Below are positions 32,056-42,061 of a stretch of DNA of 64,000 nucleotides, piece by piece. Position 1 is the stretch's first letter. Each line of letters opens with the position of its first letter. Made by a program: the position numbers and the translations under genes. The stretch is taken from positions 47,961-111,960 of the forward strand of contig CACZLA010000012.1 in NCBI GenBank assembly GCA_902781895.1, written 5' to 3'. The stretch comes from an uncultured Lachnospiraceae bacterium (lineage in GTDB: Bacteria > Bacillota > Clostridia > Lachnospirales > Lachnospiraceae). Below the pieces are notes generated by a model. It was given only the letters and a program-made list of their open reading frames with translations, did not search any database and was not told the origin of the DNA.

Positions 32056-33861
32056 ATGTTTTGTGAGAAATGCGGGAAAGAGATACGTGGAAATGTAATG
32101 TTCTGTACTTACTGTGGTGCTCCGGTTAAGCTGATGTCCAGAGAAACTACAAACCAGAGTCATCAGGGTTACCCACAGGGAGGCATGCAGAACCAGCAGG
32201 GTTACGCTCAGGGAGGCATGCAGAACCAGCAGGGCTATCCACAGGGTGGTATGCAGAACCAGCAGGGCTATCCACAGGGCAACATGCAAAACCAACAGGG
32301 TTATCCGAACTATTCAGATGGTTCTAAGAAGAGTAATGCACCGAAGAAGTCCGGGAAGAAGGGACTTATCATAGGACTCGTCTGCGGATTTGTTGCACTT
32401 ATAGGTATCGCTGTTCTTGTATATTTTATGTTCCTTCGTACTACAACCATAGATCTGAACGATTATATGACTATCGAATGTTCTGGCTATAATTCCATAG
32501 GAAAAGCTTCGGCATATTTCGATGTTGACAGCTTCTATGATGATTATGAGGATAAGGTAAAGTTTAAGAGCAGCAAGGCTGAAGAAAATTCAGAGTTTGG
32601 CTCTGCAGCAGAGCATCTGTTTGAAAACTATATATCCGGCTCACTTGATAAGTCGGAGAATCTCTCCAATGGTGATGAGATAGTATATAAATGGGTTATT
32701 GATGAAGATGGGATAGAAACTGATCTGAATGTGGAGATTGATTATTCGGATATCGAATATACAGTTGAAGGTCTGGAGGATGCAGAAACCTTTGATCTCT
32801 TCAGTGATATAGAGGTAAAATTCCTTGGTTCTGATCCCAACGGTTATGTAGAGATAAGTAATAACAGCAGTATATATCCTGTTAACACATGGTCATTCAG
32901 TGCAGACAAAGAGGAAGGACTCAGCAACGGAGATAAGGTGGTTGTTTCCTTCGACGGCGGACAGGATGATATAGATGAATGTCTTCAGGAGTATGGAAAG
33001 ATACCTGATATAACTTCAAAGGAATTCGAAGTTACAGGACTTTCAAACTATATTTCTTCAGGCTCACAGATATCCACAGATGCACTGGATACTATGAAGA
33101 ATACGGCAAGAAGCAATGCTTCTTCAGATGTTGATTATAATGATGAGATAGTTTCATCTGCAACCTATGATTATGCAGGATACTATTTCCTTCATGAAAA
33201 GGCAGGAGAGACACTGTCACATCATAATCAGGTGGTTCTGATATATGCCGTAAGCTGCAATATTGATGGTGAAGAAGATGACACCGAGATATACGGAACA
33301 TACGGGTACTATACAGCAACTGTATTCTATGACCTTTATCTGGATGAATCCGGAAACTGTGTAGCTACTGCATCAAACAGTCAGGATACGGACAATGAGA
33401 TTGAATTCAATCCACATGTTAGAGATTCACGTGGAAATGAAGTGAAATATCAGTTCTGGGGATATGATTCACTTGCAGATCTTAAGAGAGATCTGGTAGA
33501 CAGCGAGATGAGTTCAAATGATCTTGAAGAAAGTATTAATTCAGGAGTGTCTCCGGTAAAAACAAGGGTAGATACCACTACAAATTCCTCTGCCCGTAGT
33601 TCGGGAAGTGGAAGCTATGATCTGAATACATATTATCTCAGCGAATCAGAAGTTAAGAATATGACTCAGGATGAGATACAGATGGCTATCAATGATGTAT
33701 ATGCAAGACATGGTTACATATTCCAGACAGAGGCCTATCAGACATACTATGAGAATACGAGTTGGTATACACCATATAGCGGTGATATGGCATTGATCGA
33801 AAGCTATTTTAATGCTACTGAAAAGGCAAATGTCAAGCTTCTCAGTAAATACAGAGATTAA
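32056..33861 (+). CDS. zinc-ribbon membrane protein with YARHG domain
   Basis: A 601-residue protein. An N-terminal zinc ribbon (CEKCGKE, then CTYCGAP) is followed by four 11-residue QGYPQGGMQNQ-type repeats (33-bp units at 32163-32301), a membrane helix at about 108-130 (GLIIGLVCGFVALIGIAVLV), a large extracytoplasmic part, and a C-terminal YARHG domain (AINDVYARHGYIFQ near 555). Proteins like this are common on Lachnospiraceae surfaces; their function is unknown. AAGGGG precedes ATG 32056. The next gene encodes a lipoprotein amidase, suggesting a wall-related role. Confidence 0.8.
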   Translation: MFCEKCGKEIRGNVMFCTYCGAPVKLMSRETTNQSHQGYPQGGMQNQQGYAQGGMQNQQGYPQGGMQNQQGYPQGNMQNQQGYPNYSDGSKKSNAPKKSGKKGLIIGLVCGFVALIGIAVLVYFMFLRTTTIDLNDYMTIECSGYNSIGKASAYFDVDSFYDDYEDKVKFKSSKAEENSEFGSAAEHLFENYISGSLDKSENLSNGDEIVYKWVIDEDGIETDLNVEIDYSDIEYTVEGLEDAETFDLFSDIEVKFLGSDPNGYVEISNNSSIYPVNTWSFSADKEEGLSNGDKVVVSFDGGQDDIDECLQEYGKIPDITSKEFEVTGLSNYISSGSQISTDALDTMKNTARSNASSDVDYNDEIVSSATYDYAGYYFLHEKAGETLSHHNQVVLIYAVSCNIDGEEDDTEIYGTYGYYTATVFYDLYLDESGNCVATASNSQDTDNEIEFNPHVRDSRGNEVKYQFWGYDSLADLKRDLVDSEMSSNDLEESINSGVSPVKTRVDTTTNSSARSSGSGSYDLNTYYLSESEVKNMTQDEIQMAINDVYARHGYIFQTEAYQTYYENTSWYTPYSGDMALIESYFNATEKANVKLLSKYRD

Positions 33862-33878
33862 ATGTTGGGATTGATTAA

Positions 33879-34853
33879 ATGAAAAGATATGTGAGTTATC
33901 TGCTGGTCCTGGTACTTATTGTACTGGGGCTGGCAGCTTGCGGTAAAAAAGAAAATAAAAGCGGGCGCGGTGTGGAAATGACTACCGAGGTTGTTGAGGA
34001 AGAACTGGCAGCTACACCGGAGGATGCAACCCCGGACAAGGCTTCTTTGGACAAGGCTACACCGGAAGATGCGACTCCTGAGGATGCAACGCCTGATGAT
34101 GCTGACAGTAAAGAGAAGCAGAAGGAAGAGAAGGAAAAATTGAAGAAAGAAAAAGAGATGCAGCAGCAGGAACAGCAGGATAAACAGGATCAGCAGGGAC
34201 AGAACACAGGCGGTTCGTCAAATGGTAAAGTTATAGTTCTGGATCCCGGTCATTCTTCAGTGGTAAGGGGCGGTACGGAACCTATAGGTCCAGGAGCCGG
34301 AGAACAGAAGGCTGCTGATTCAAGCGGAACCCGCGGTTCTTCCTCAGGACTTACGGAGTATGAACTGAACTTCCAGATAGCTACAAAGCTTCAGGCAGAA
34401 CTTGAGGCGAGAGGTTATACAGTTATTCTTACAAGATACGATAATAATACCGGCATTTCCTGCTCGGAGAGAGCGGCTATAGCCAATAATGCGGGAGCGG
34501 ATGTTTTCCTTCGTATACATGCGGATGGTTCTGACAGTTCTTCGGCAAGTGGTGCCATGGCAATATGTATCACTCCTTCAAATCCGTATATTCCTTCAAT
34601 GTATAGTGAAAGCAGAGTCCTTTCGGATAGTATTTTGAATGAGTATGTGGCTGCCACAGGCTTTTCCAGCAGAGGTGTGTGGGAGACTGATACCATGACG
34701 GGAAACAACTGGGCAACAGTACCTACTACTCTTATCGAGATGGGATTTATGACTAATCCTAATGAGGATACACTTATGGCTGATCCTTCGTTCCAGGATA
34801 CCATGGTTCAGGGGCTTGCCAATGGTATAGATAAATACTGTTTTACGGATTAG
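33879..34853 (+). CDS. N-acetylmuramoyl-L-alanine amidase lipoprotein
   Basis: A 324-residue lipoprotein: lipobox LAAC (Cys 21), a low-complexity linker with ATPEDATP-type repeats and a Gln/Lys-rich stretch, then an amidase_3 domain at about 118-324. The zinc site is intact: LDPGHSS near 122, the Glu in TEYELNF near 162, RIHADGS near 209, and the catalytic Glu in TTLIEMGFMTN near 287. It cleaves the bond between N-acetylmuramic acid and the stem peptide outside the cell. It lies 17 bases after the YARHG gene and is probably co-transcribed. Confidence 0.92.
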   Translation: MKRYVSYLLVLVLIVLGLAACGKKENKSGRGVEMTTEVVEEELAATPEDATPDKASLDKATPEDATPEDATPDDADSKEKQKEEKEKLKKEKEMQQQEQQDKQDQQGQNTGGSSNGKVIVLDPGHSSVVRGGTEPIGPGAGEQKAADSSGTRGSSSGLTEYELNFQIATKLQAELEARGYTVILTRYDNNTGISCSERAAIANNAGADVFLRIHADGSDSSSASGAMAICITPSNPYIPSMYSESRVLSDSILNEYVAATGFSSRGVWETDTMTGNNWATVPTTLIEMGFMTNPNEDTLMADPSFQDTMVQGLANGIDKYCFTD

Positions 34854-34906
34854 AAACGGACGGCGCCTGGTGTTAGTACCGGGAACTATATGAATTGGAG
34901 AAATAT

Positions 34907-35833
34907 ATGATAGTTGCAGATAAATGGAAGGACTACGAGGTTCTTGACTGTACAAATGGAGAAAAACTTGAGAGATGGGGTGAGTATATACTTCTCAGAC
35001 CCGATCCCCAGGTTATATGGAAAACAAAACGAGTTTCCCGGGAGTGGAAACAGCTGAACGGACATTATCACAGGAGTAATCGTGGCGGAGGAGAGTGGGA
35101 ATTCTTTGATCTTCCGAGAGAATGGCAGATAGATTATAAGCTGCCTGAAAAGGGTGTAACCGGAAGCAGTGAGATAACATTTAACCTGAAACCCTTTGCT
35201 TTTAAGCATACGGGTGTATTTCCCGAGCAGGCTGCCAACTGGGACTTTATATTTACCACTGTAAAAGGAGAACTTGAAAAAAGAAAAAAGGCAGGATTAA
35301 GTGGTGAAAATGCTGATATAAAGGTTCTCAATCTATTTGCATATACAGGCGGTGCAACTCTTGCTGCTGCCATGGCGGGAGCGAAGGTTACACATCTTGA
35401 TGCATCAAAAGGAATGGTGGGATGGGCAAAGGAAAATGCCAGGACCTCAGGACTTGAGAATGCTCCTATAAGATGGCTGGTGGATGACTGCAAGAAGTTT
35501 GTTGAAAGAGAGATAAGAAGAGAAAATAAATACCAGGTTATCATCATGGATCCTCCCTCATACGGAAGAGGACCAAAGGGTGAAACCTGGAAAATGGAAG
35601 AAAATATTTATGATTTTATAAAGCTGACTCAGAAAATACTTGCTGACGATGCCATACTCTTCCTGATAAATATGTACACCACCGGACTTGCTCCATCGGT
35701 TCTGGATTATATGATATCCGAAACTATCATGAAGACTCACGGCGGTTCGGTTATGTCAGACGAGATAGGACTTCCCGTCAGAGATACAGGGCTCAGTCTT
35801 CCCTGCGGATCAACAGCAAGATGGACGAAATAG
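34907..35833 (+). CDS. class I SAM-dependent RNA methyltransferase (RlmI/K-like)
   Basis: A 308-residue methyltransferase: VLNLFAYTGGATLAAAMAGA near 143-162 (motif I), THLDASKGMVGWAKEN (motif II), VDDCKKFVE, and IIMDPPSYGRGPKGE near 217-231 (motif IV). The DPPSYGRG pattern and HTGVFPEQA before it match the RlmI/RlmK-like group acting on rRNA; the exact base is not known. ATG 34907 is chosen because GGAGA lies just upstream; a TTG at 34895 would place the Shine-Dalgarno inside the gene. It converges on the AraC gene with only 9 bases between stops. Confidence 0.85.
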   Translation: MIVADKWKDYEVLDCTNGEKLERWGEYILLRPDPQVIWKTKRVSREWKQLNGHYHRSNRGGGEWEFFDLPREWQIDYKLPEKGVTGSSEITFNLKPFAFKHTGVFPEQAANWDFIFTTVKGELEKRKKAGLSGENADIKVLNLFAYTGGATLAAAMAGAKVTHLDASKGMVGWAKENARTSGLENAPIRWLVDDCKKFVEREIRRENKYQVIIMDPPSYGRGPKGETWKMEENIYDFIKLTQKILADDAILFLINMYTTGLAPSVLDYMISETIMKTHGGSVMSDEIGLPVRDTGLSLPCGSTARWTK

Positions 35834-35842
35834 CAATATTAT

Positions 35843-36574
35843 TTAGGATATTGACCATCTGCTACCCTTGTTAATGGTGCGATACTGTTTTGGAGTCATG
35901 CCGGTTATATTTTTAAAAACATCAATAAAATGGCTTTGTGAAGCAAATGAAAGCATGCAGGATATATCCAGTATGCTTTCTTCAGTTGTACGAAGCTTTT
36001 CCTGGGCGATTTCTATCTTGTTTTCTCTTATATAATCACTGATGGGAATGCCCACCTCTTTTACAAACTGTCTGGAAAGATAACTCTTTGAAACATGGGA
36101 GTATTCTGCCAGCTCTTCTGTGGTTATTCTTTCGTATATATGTGAATATATGTAATCAAGACAACGATTGACGGGTTTTGATATACCTTTATTTTTCTTC
36201 AGCAGTCGCATCTTTCCCGTAAAATCCAGCACCAGGGCATCGTGAATCTCCTCAACGGCTTTCTCTGTTTTGGCGTCGTCCAGTTTTCTTATATAATAAT
36301 CACTCATTCTGAAAGCCTTTTCCTGTTCCAGTCCCTTTTCTATACAATTCCTTGTTATGAGCGCAGTAGTAACAACCAGGTGATATTTGAGATTTGTCAC
36401 CGGATCTCTTGATAATTTCCCGACACCTTCAGTATCCATAAAACGGTGTTCTTCGCAGTTTTTATAGACCTTTTCCATATCTCCGTTGCATACGGAATGG
36501 AAAAAATCTATCTCTTCATCGGGGGCTCTATGCAGTTCATTATCGGGACTGAAATATTCCTCGGTACTATTCAT
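35843..36574 (-). CDS. AraC family transcriptional regulator
   Basis: A 243-residue regulator. The C-terminal ~100 residues carry two AraC helix-turn-helix motifs (ITTEELAEYSHVSKSYLSRQF and ILDISCMLSFASQSHFIDVFK, ending GMTPKQYR). The N-terminal part is helical, not a cupin, and is of the type common in Lachnospiraceae. It is divergent from the GH16 gene with a 182-base gap, so local control of that glucanase is likely. The start ATG is preceded by AAAGGTG. Confidence 0.9.
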   Translation of the reverse strand: MNSTEEYFSPDNELHRAPDEEIDFFHSVCNGDMEKVYKNCEEHRFMDTEGVGKLSRDPVTNLKYHLVVTTALITRNCIEKGLEQEKAFRMSDYYIRKLDDAKTEKAVEEIHDALVLDFTGKMRLLKKNKGISKPVNRCLDYIYSHIYERITTEELAEYSHVSKSYLSRQFVKEVGIPISDYIRENKIEIAQEKLRTTEESILDISCMLSFASQSHFIDVFKNITGMTPKQYRTINKGSRWSIS

Positions 36575-36756
36575 AATGAATCACCTTTTGTGTATTTTTT
36601 ATACTATTACAATGATATCATATATATCCTTTGTTGACTATTAATTTAGTTCATCATTTTTGTATTTTTGGTATTCGTTAATATATATAAAATATTCGGA
36701 ATTGTATATAGTGAAACTATCAAAAATGTACGAAAAAAATCTGAAAGGAGAAAAGA
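36575..36756. promoter_or_regulatory. divergent intergenic region between AraC regulator and GH16 gene
   Basis: Very AT-rich gap holding the start signals of both genes. GATATCATATATATCC near 36613 includes the palindrome TGATATCA and could be an operator. No pair of clear -35/-10 hexamers stands out on either strand, which fits activator-dependent promoters. GAAAGGAG at about 36741 is the GH16 ribosome binding site. Confidence 0.45.
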
Positions 36757-39700
36757 ATGAAAGGATTGAGTAGTAGAATTGTAGCTGCAGCTCTTTCGGC
36801 CGGACTTGTTATCTCCGGTATGCCGCTTTCAGCGTATGCCAAGGATAATGATCTTAAACCGGGTGATGATGGCTACGACCTTGTATGGAGTGATGAGTTT
36901 GACGGCTTTGAGATTAATACAGCTGACTGGAATGTAGAAGCACATGAGCCTGGTTGGGTTAATGCAGAGCTTCAGAGATATGTCAGTGAAGATGATATGG
37001 ATGAGAACATCCATGTGGGAGCCGGAATACTCAGTATCAAACCAACAGTTGAAAAGAAGGAGTCAGGTGGCGGCGGTGAAGCTGTTGATCCTGATGTGTT
37101 CGAAGGAAACAGCTTTAATGACAGTTGGGATACAACAATAGCTAACTGGGGACCTGAATATTCAACAGATGCTACAGTTGGTTTTAATGACGGAAAAGCA
37201 AATGTATCAGTAGTTGATCCCGGAACTGAAAGCTGGCATGTACAGATTCAGAAGTCCGGACTTACACTGATTGAAGGCCATGAATATACATTTTCATTTA
37301 AGGCAAAGTCCGACGTTGCAAAGAAGATTCAGCTTTCTGTTACAAATACATCCACATACACCCCATATGAGGATGATACAGTAACAGTGGGAACTGAAGA
37401 GACTGAATACAGCATCACATTTACCATGGGTAAATGTAATGAAGGAGAAGTAGCAGCACAGATAAACCTTGGTAAGCTGGATGATACAGCTGAAGGAACA
37501 GCAGCTGCGAATGTAGAGTTTTCAGAGGCTAAGCTGGTAGATAATACACAGTGTAGCTCAGCTTCTTCCGGTTCGGAAAAGTTTACCGGAAATACATTTG
37601 ATGACACCTGGGGAACTACAATAGCTAACTGGGGACCTGAATATTCAACAGATGCCACAGTTGGTTTTAATGACGGAAAAGCAAATGTATCAGTAGTTGA
37701 TCCGGGAACAGAAGCCTGGCATGTACAGATTCAGAAGGCCGGACTTACACTGATTGAGGGACATGATTATAAATTCTCATTCAAGGCAAGCTCAGACACA
37801 GCAAAGAAGATTCAGCTTTCTGTTACAAATACATCCACATATACCCCATATGAGGATGATACAGTAACAGTGGGAACTGAAGAGACTGAATACAGCATCA
37901 CATTTACCATGGGCAAATGCAATGAAGGAGAAGTAGCAGCACAGATAAATCTCGGAAAGATAGATGATACAGCTGAAGGATCAGCAGCTGCAAACGTAGT
38001 TCTTTCAGATGTTTCTCTGGTAGATCTTTCAGATACATCCGGAAGTGATTTCAACTATAAGGATTATACATATACTTCAGGACGTATCAACACACAGGGA
38101 AAGAACGATTTCAAGTATGGTTATTTTGAGGCGAGAGCAAGAGTACCTAAGGGAATGGGTTATCTTCCGGCATTCTGGCTTATGGCTTCAGATGAAACAA
38201 ATTACGGACAGTGGCCACAGTGTGGTGAGATAGATATCATGGAGGTTATGGGACAGGATACTGGAGAGTCCTACCATACTATCCACTATGGATATAACTC
38301 AGGATCAGGTCATAGATCAAATCAGGGTACATATGAAACAGAAGCTGAGAAAGACTTCTATGAGGATTATCACGTATACGGATTAGAGTGGGAGCCGGAT
38401 CATCTTACATGGTATGTAGATGGTAAAGAGGTTTACACAACTAATGACTGGTATACAGGTAAGGATGATGAGGGACAGCTTACTTATCCTGCACCATTTG
38501 ATCAGGATTTCTATATTATCCTCAATCTTGCAGTAGGTGGAAGCTGGGTTGGATATCCGGATGAAGCAGCTGTAAATGATATGGAAAATCAGAGCTATGA
38601 TGTAGACTATGTAAGAGTTTACCAGAAGGATGAAGAAGTTTACAAAGAGATGGAAGAAAAGGCAGAGAGGCCTGAGAAGGAAATCTCTTACAGAGAAGCT
38701 GATGAAAATGGTAACTTTGTAGTAAACGGTGATTTCAGTAATGATATCAAGGATAAAGATTCTGACGAGGAGAACTGGGAACTTCATCTCGAGGCTGATT
38801 CCGATGATACAACATATGATATAGAAGATAATGCAATTACTATCAATCCCTCTGCAGTCGGTGGAGTTGACTACAGTATGCAGTTAAAGCAGACAGGTAT
38901 TCCTATGCATAAGGGATGGACATATGAGCTTTCATTTGACGCATACGCAGAGGAAGACAGAAGTATTATTGTTGATATAGAAGGACCTGACAATGGTTGG
39001 ACAAGATACTTCGGAGATGAGAAGATAGATGTAACAACAAAGGATACAGAGAATCCGGAAAATAACCATTATTCATATACATTTACTATGAATGATAAAT
39101 CCGATCCTAACGGAAGTCTGGAGTTCTGTCTTGGTAATCAGGGAAGTACTTCACCTGTAACCATATCAAATGTAACTCTTAAGCATACAGATGGAGAAGA
39201 GCTTCCTGATACTGTTGAGAAAACAGTAAGACCTGACGGAAACTATGTATATAACGGATCATTTGATCAGGGTGAGAAGAGACTTGGATACTGGGAGATT
39301 GATGAAGATGATAAGGCTTCTGTTTCAGTAACCAACGATAACGGTGTGAGAGAGCTTTCTGTTAAGGTTGAGGTTCCTGAAGGTGCCTCAGAGGCAAATC
39401 CTGTAGTAGTTTCACAGAGTGAGCTTGCTCCTATGGCAGCAGGAAAGTACAGCTTCAGTTTTGATGCATATACCACTGACGGAGCTTCAGATGGAATTAA
39501 GGCTTCAGTTGCAGGTAAGGAATTTGTTCCTGTACTCGGAGCATCAAAGCAGAGCTTTGAGTATAGTCTGGATTTTGCTTCAAAGGTTGACAGAGCTGAC
39601 AGCGAGGTAGTATTTGAGTTTACAAAGCCGGGTGTTTATTATCTGGATAACGTAGCTATAAGAGAGAATTCTGTAATAAAGAACAGCTCATTTGATTCAG

Positions 39701-40677
39701 GACTTGCAGGATATGAATGCGGAGCTTATTCACCGGGAGCAGCAACCTTTGGCGTTGATTCAATCCAGGAAGGAAATGATAATGCTCTGGATGCTACAAT
39801 CTCAACAGTAGGAACTGCTGACTGGAATGTCCAGGTTAAGCAGAGAGGCATAACCCTTGAGAAGGGAAAGAAGTATAAGCTTTCATTAGATGCAAGAGCT
39901 TCTGTTGATCGTACAATAAGCGTTGTAATGCAGAGAGACGGAGCAGATGATAATGATTGGACTGTTTATTCAGGAGATAATGATATAAGTCTTACAGGAA
40001 CATGGCAGAGATTTGAAAAAGAATTTGAGATGACAAGTGATACAGATACAGATGCTCTGTTCAGTATAAGTCTTGGAAAGTTTGCTGATATCGATGAGAA
40101 TGTAGCTCATCATGTATATATTGACAATATCAGTCTTGAAGAAGTTACTTCAGGTGGAAAAGTAGATCCTGATGATGGCAAGAAGGATGATGACAAGAAG
40201 GACGACAACAAGAAGGACGACAACAAGAAGGATGAGTCAAAGTCCGACGACACTAAGAAAGACACAAAGAAGTCAGATGATAAGAAGGAAGATACAAAGC
40301 CTTCAAATGAATGGATCAACGGCAGATGGTATGATGCTAACGGTGTAGCAGGATCATCAAAGGCAGAGTGGAAGAGCGATGCCAAGGGCTGGTGGTTCGC
40401 AGATCAGAAGGGCTGGTATCCAAAGAACGAGTGGATGAAGATAGACGGTAAGTGGTATTTCTTCACAGCTGACGGATATATGGATTACGGCGAGTACCGT
40501 GATGGCTGCTGGCTCGGAGATGATGGTGCATGGGTAGAGGAGTACTCAGGCGGACATTGGATGCAGGACAGCACAGGCTGGTGGTATGAGGATAACGGAT
40601 GGTATCCTGTAAGCCAGTATCTCTGGATCGACGGTGTTAAGTACTGGTTCAACGATAAGGGTTATTGGAAAGAATAA
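36757..40677 (+). CDS. secreted GH16 beta-glucanase with five CBM-like modules and CW repeats
   Basis: A 1306-residue exported enzyme. A signal peptide ends near AYA (residue 28). GH16 strands begin at 37-108 (YDLVWSDEFDG), break off, and resume at about 432-630 (ARVPKGMGYLPAFWLM, catalytic GEIDIMEVMG with Glu 491, Asp 493, Glu 496). Between them lie two near-identical 161-residue CBM4/9-like modules (~115-275, ~276-430). Three more CBM-like modules follow (~654-815, ~828-970, ~972-1135), then a Lys/Asp-rich linker, and CW repeats (~1182-1306) for wall attachment. GH16 enzymes of this type cut beta-1,3- or mixed-linkage glucans. Probably controlled by the divergent AraC gene. Confidence 0.92.
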   Translation: MKGLSSRIVAAALSAGLVISGMPLSAYAKDNDLKPGDDGYDLVWSDEFDGFEINTADWNVEAHEPGWVNAELQRYVSEDDMDENIHVGAGILSIKPTVEKKESGGGGEAVDPDVFEGNSFNDSWDTTIANWGPEYSTDATVGFNDGKANVSVVDPGTESWHVQIQKSGLTLIEGHEYTFSFKAKSDVAKKIQLSVTNTSTYTPYEDDTVTVGTEETEYSITFTMGKCNEGEVAAQINLGKLDDTAEGTAAANVEFSEAKLVDNTQCSSASSGSEKFTGNTFDDTWGTTIANWGPEYSTDATVGFNDGKANVSVVDPGTEAWHVQIQKAGLTLIEGHDYKFSFKASSDTAKKIQLSVTNTSTYTPYEDDTVTVGTEETEYSITFTMGKCNEGEVAAQINLGKIDDTAEGSAAANVVLSDVSLVDLSDTSGSDFNYKDYTYTSGRINTQGKNDFKYGYFEARARVPKGMGYLPAFWLMASDETNYGQWPQCGEIDIMEVMGQDTGESYHTIHYGYNSGSGHRSNQGTYETEAEKDFYEDYHVYGLEWEPDHLTWYVDGKEVYTTNDWYTGKDDEGQLTYPAPFDQDFYIILNLAVGGSWVGYPDEAAVNDMENQSYDVDYVRVYQKDEEVYKEMEEKAERPEKEISYREADENGNFVVNGDFSNDIKDKDSDEENWELHLEADSDDTTYDIEDNAITINPSAVGGVDYSMQLKQTGIPMHKGWTYELSFDAYAEEDRSIIVDIEGPDNGWTRYFGDEKIDVTTKDTENPENNHYSYTFTMNDKSDPNGSLEFCLGNQGSTSPVTISNVTLKHTDGEELPDTVEKTVRPDGNYVYNGSFDQGEKRLGYWEIDEDDKASVSVTNDNGVRELSVKVEVPEGASEANPVVVSQSELAPMAAGKYSFSFDAYTTDGASDGIKASVAGKEFVPVLGASKQSFEYSLDFASKVDRADSEVVFEFTKPGVYYLDNVAIRENSVIKNSSFDSGLAGYECGAYSPGAATFGVDSIQEGNDNALDATISTVGTADWNVQVKQRGITLEKGKKYKLSLDARASVDRTISVVMQRDGADDNDWTVYSGDNDISLTGTWQRFEKEFEMTSDTDTDALFSISLGKFADIDENVAHHVYIDNISLEEVTSGGKVDPDDGKKDDDKKDDNKKDDNKKDESKSDDTKKDTKKSDDKKEDTKPSNEWINGRWYDANGVAGSSKAEWKSDAKGWWFADQKGWYPKNEWMKIDGKWYFFTADGYMDYGEYRDGCWLGDDGAWVEEYSGGHWMQDSTGWWYEDNGWYPVSQYLWIDGVKYWFNDKGYWKE
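37099..38043 (+). repeat. 483-bp tandem duplication of a carbohydrate-binding module
   Basis: Bases ~37099-37581 and ~37582-38043 repeat in tandem with a 483-base (161-codon) period. Long stretches are identical (for example around ATAGCTAACTGGGG at 37138 and 37621), with differences at the unit edges and a few silent sites, so the duplication is recent or kept uniform by conversion. It lies within the GH16 catalytic domain. Confidence 0.9.
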
Positions 40678-40702
40678 AATATAATACACCCATACTATAA
40701 TA

Positions 40703-40747
40703 AAGGGGGGATGCATTTCGTTACGAAGTGTGTCTCCTTTTTGCTAT
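40703..40747 (+). terminator. intrinsic terminator after the GH16 gene
   Basis: AAAGGGGGGATGCATTTCG pairs (with some G-U pairs) with CGAAGTGTGTCTCCTTT across a TTA loop, followed by TTTTT. It lies about 26 bases after the GH16 stop. Confidence 0.7.
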
Positions 40748-40831
40748 CCAAGAAAATCAAAATGTGTTATAAATAAATGAGATATGACACCCATATCATG
40801 AGAAATTCTTGAATGTAAAAGGGGTATATTA

Positions 40832-42061
40832 ATGGCCGGAGAAGGAGATAAAAGAAAGAAGAAGCTGCTTCAGGAGTTTAAGGATGGTCCGAAGACTCTG
40901 GAGTATCTGATGGAAAAATATAATGTGAAGGAAAGCTCTGTTAAGCATGATGTGGTGGAACTTAAGAAGCAGGGCTTTAGTATTCTGGGCACTCCGAAAA
41001 AGGGCTGGTATATGGACAGTTCTGCTGAAAGTGAGGAGGAAACATTTTACGAATCTTCATTTAAAAGAGATGTGGCTCAGCTGGTGGTTCTGCTTATTCT
41101 TCAGAAATCAGACAGACCTATGAGTGTACGGGAGATAGCAAAAGAATATGCGGATTATTCCTATCAGGGATCGATAGACAGAGGCCATATAGAAGAGCGT
41201 CTTGAGAAAAACATACTTCCGAATCTTCAAAAAACAAGAATGGTCATAAAGGATGCCAATGGAAGCTATATAGTCGGCAAGGAGGCTCCGGTAAATCTTA
41301 CACTTTCGGAAGACGACGCATTGGACATTCTTGAAAAGATCGAAATATACGGGAAGACTCATCCGTTCAGTACACAGCTGGAGAATGTATCCAGGAAGCT
41401 GGTGAGGGCATATTACAATGATGATGAACTGGATTCCGGCGAAAAATTCGAGGTACTGGGTAGGAGCTTTGCCAGAACTGCCGATGCAGAAAGCATTTAT
41501 AAGAAAATAGAAGAAATACCCTATGAAAGATATGTGGTTAACATAACATATAGAGACAGATATGGTGAGTCATCTCAGTTCAGGTTTAAAACGGGACTGG
41601 TCACTTATGTAGCTGATAAGGATCGTATGTATATGATCGGGCAGAAATGTGATGATGATCAGGATATGGTAATCCTTGTAAACCGTATTGAAGCAGCTGA
41701 AGTGACTGATGAACCGAATAATCTCTATGCATCGGTACATTATATGGATATTTTCTATGATATGTTTTCTATCTCAACAGATCCGCTTCAGAAGGTAAAG
41801 ATAAGGTTTGTGGATCAGTTCAATATCATGGATAAGCTGAGAAATAAGTTTAAGTACAGAACCAAATGTACTATAACCCGTATGGATGATTATATTTATT
41901 ATGAAGACGAAGTGAGAGGCGTTAAGGATCTTGCGAAGCTGCTTAGAAGCTTCGGAAGCAGTATGGAGGTTCTTGAACCTCCGGAGCTTCGGGAAATGAT
42001 GCTGTTCTCTGCCCGGAGGACCATAGAAAGATACAGGAAGGCGGGGATTGTAAATGAATAA
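40832..42061 (+). CDS. WYL-domain transcriptional regulator, first of a pair
   Basis: A 409-residue protein with an N-terminal winged helix (LLQEFKDGPKTLEYLMEKYNVKESSVKHDVVELKKQGF), a second winged-helix-like part near 75-135, a WYL-type sensor region from about 230 (YVVNITYRDRYGES, MYMIGQKCDDD), and a C-terminal WCX-like extension ending RTIERYRKAG. Tandem WYL genes recall the PafB-PafC pair, which answers DNA damage. It overlaps the next WYL gene by 8 bases. Confidence 0.8.
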   Translation: MAGEGDKRKKKLLQEFKDGPKTLEYLMEKYNVKESSVKHDVVELKKQGFSILGTPKKGWYMDSSAESEEETFYESSFKRDVAQLVVLLILQKSDRPMSVREIAKEYADYSYQGSIDRGHIEERLEKNILPNLQKTRMVIKDANGSYIVGKEAPVNLTLSEDDALDILEKIEIYGKTHPFSTQLENVSRKLVRAYYNDDELDSGEKFEVLGRSFARTADAESIYKKIEEIPYERYVVNITYRDRYGESSQFRFKTGLVTYVADKDRMYMIGQKCDDDQDMVILVNRIEAAEVTDEPNNLYASVHYMDIFYDMFSISTDPLQKVKIRFVDQFNIMDKLRNKFKYRTKCTITRMDDYIYYEDEVRGVKDLAKLLRSFGSSMEVLEPPELREMMLFSARRTIERYRKAGIVNE

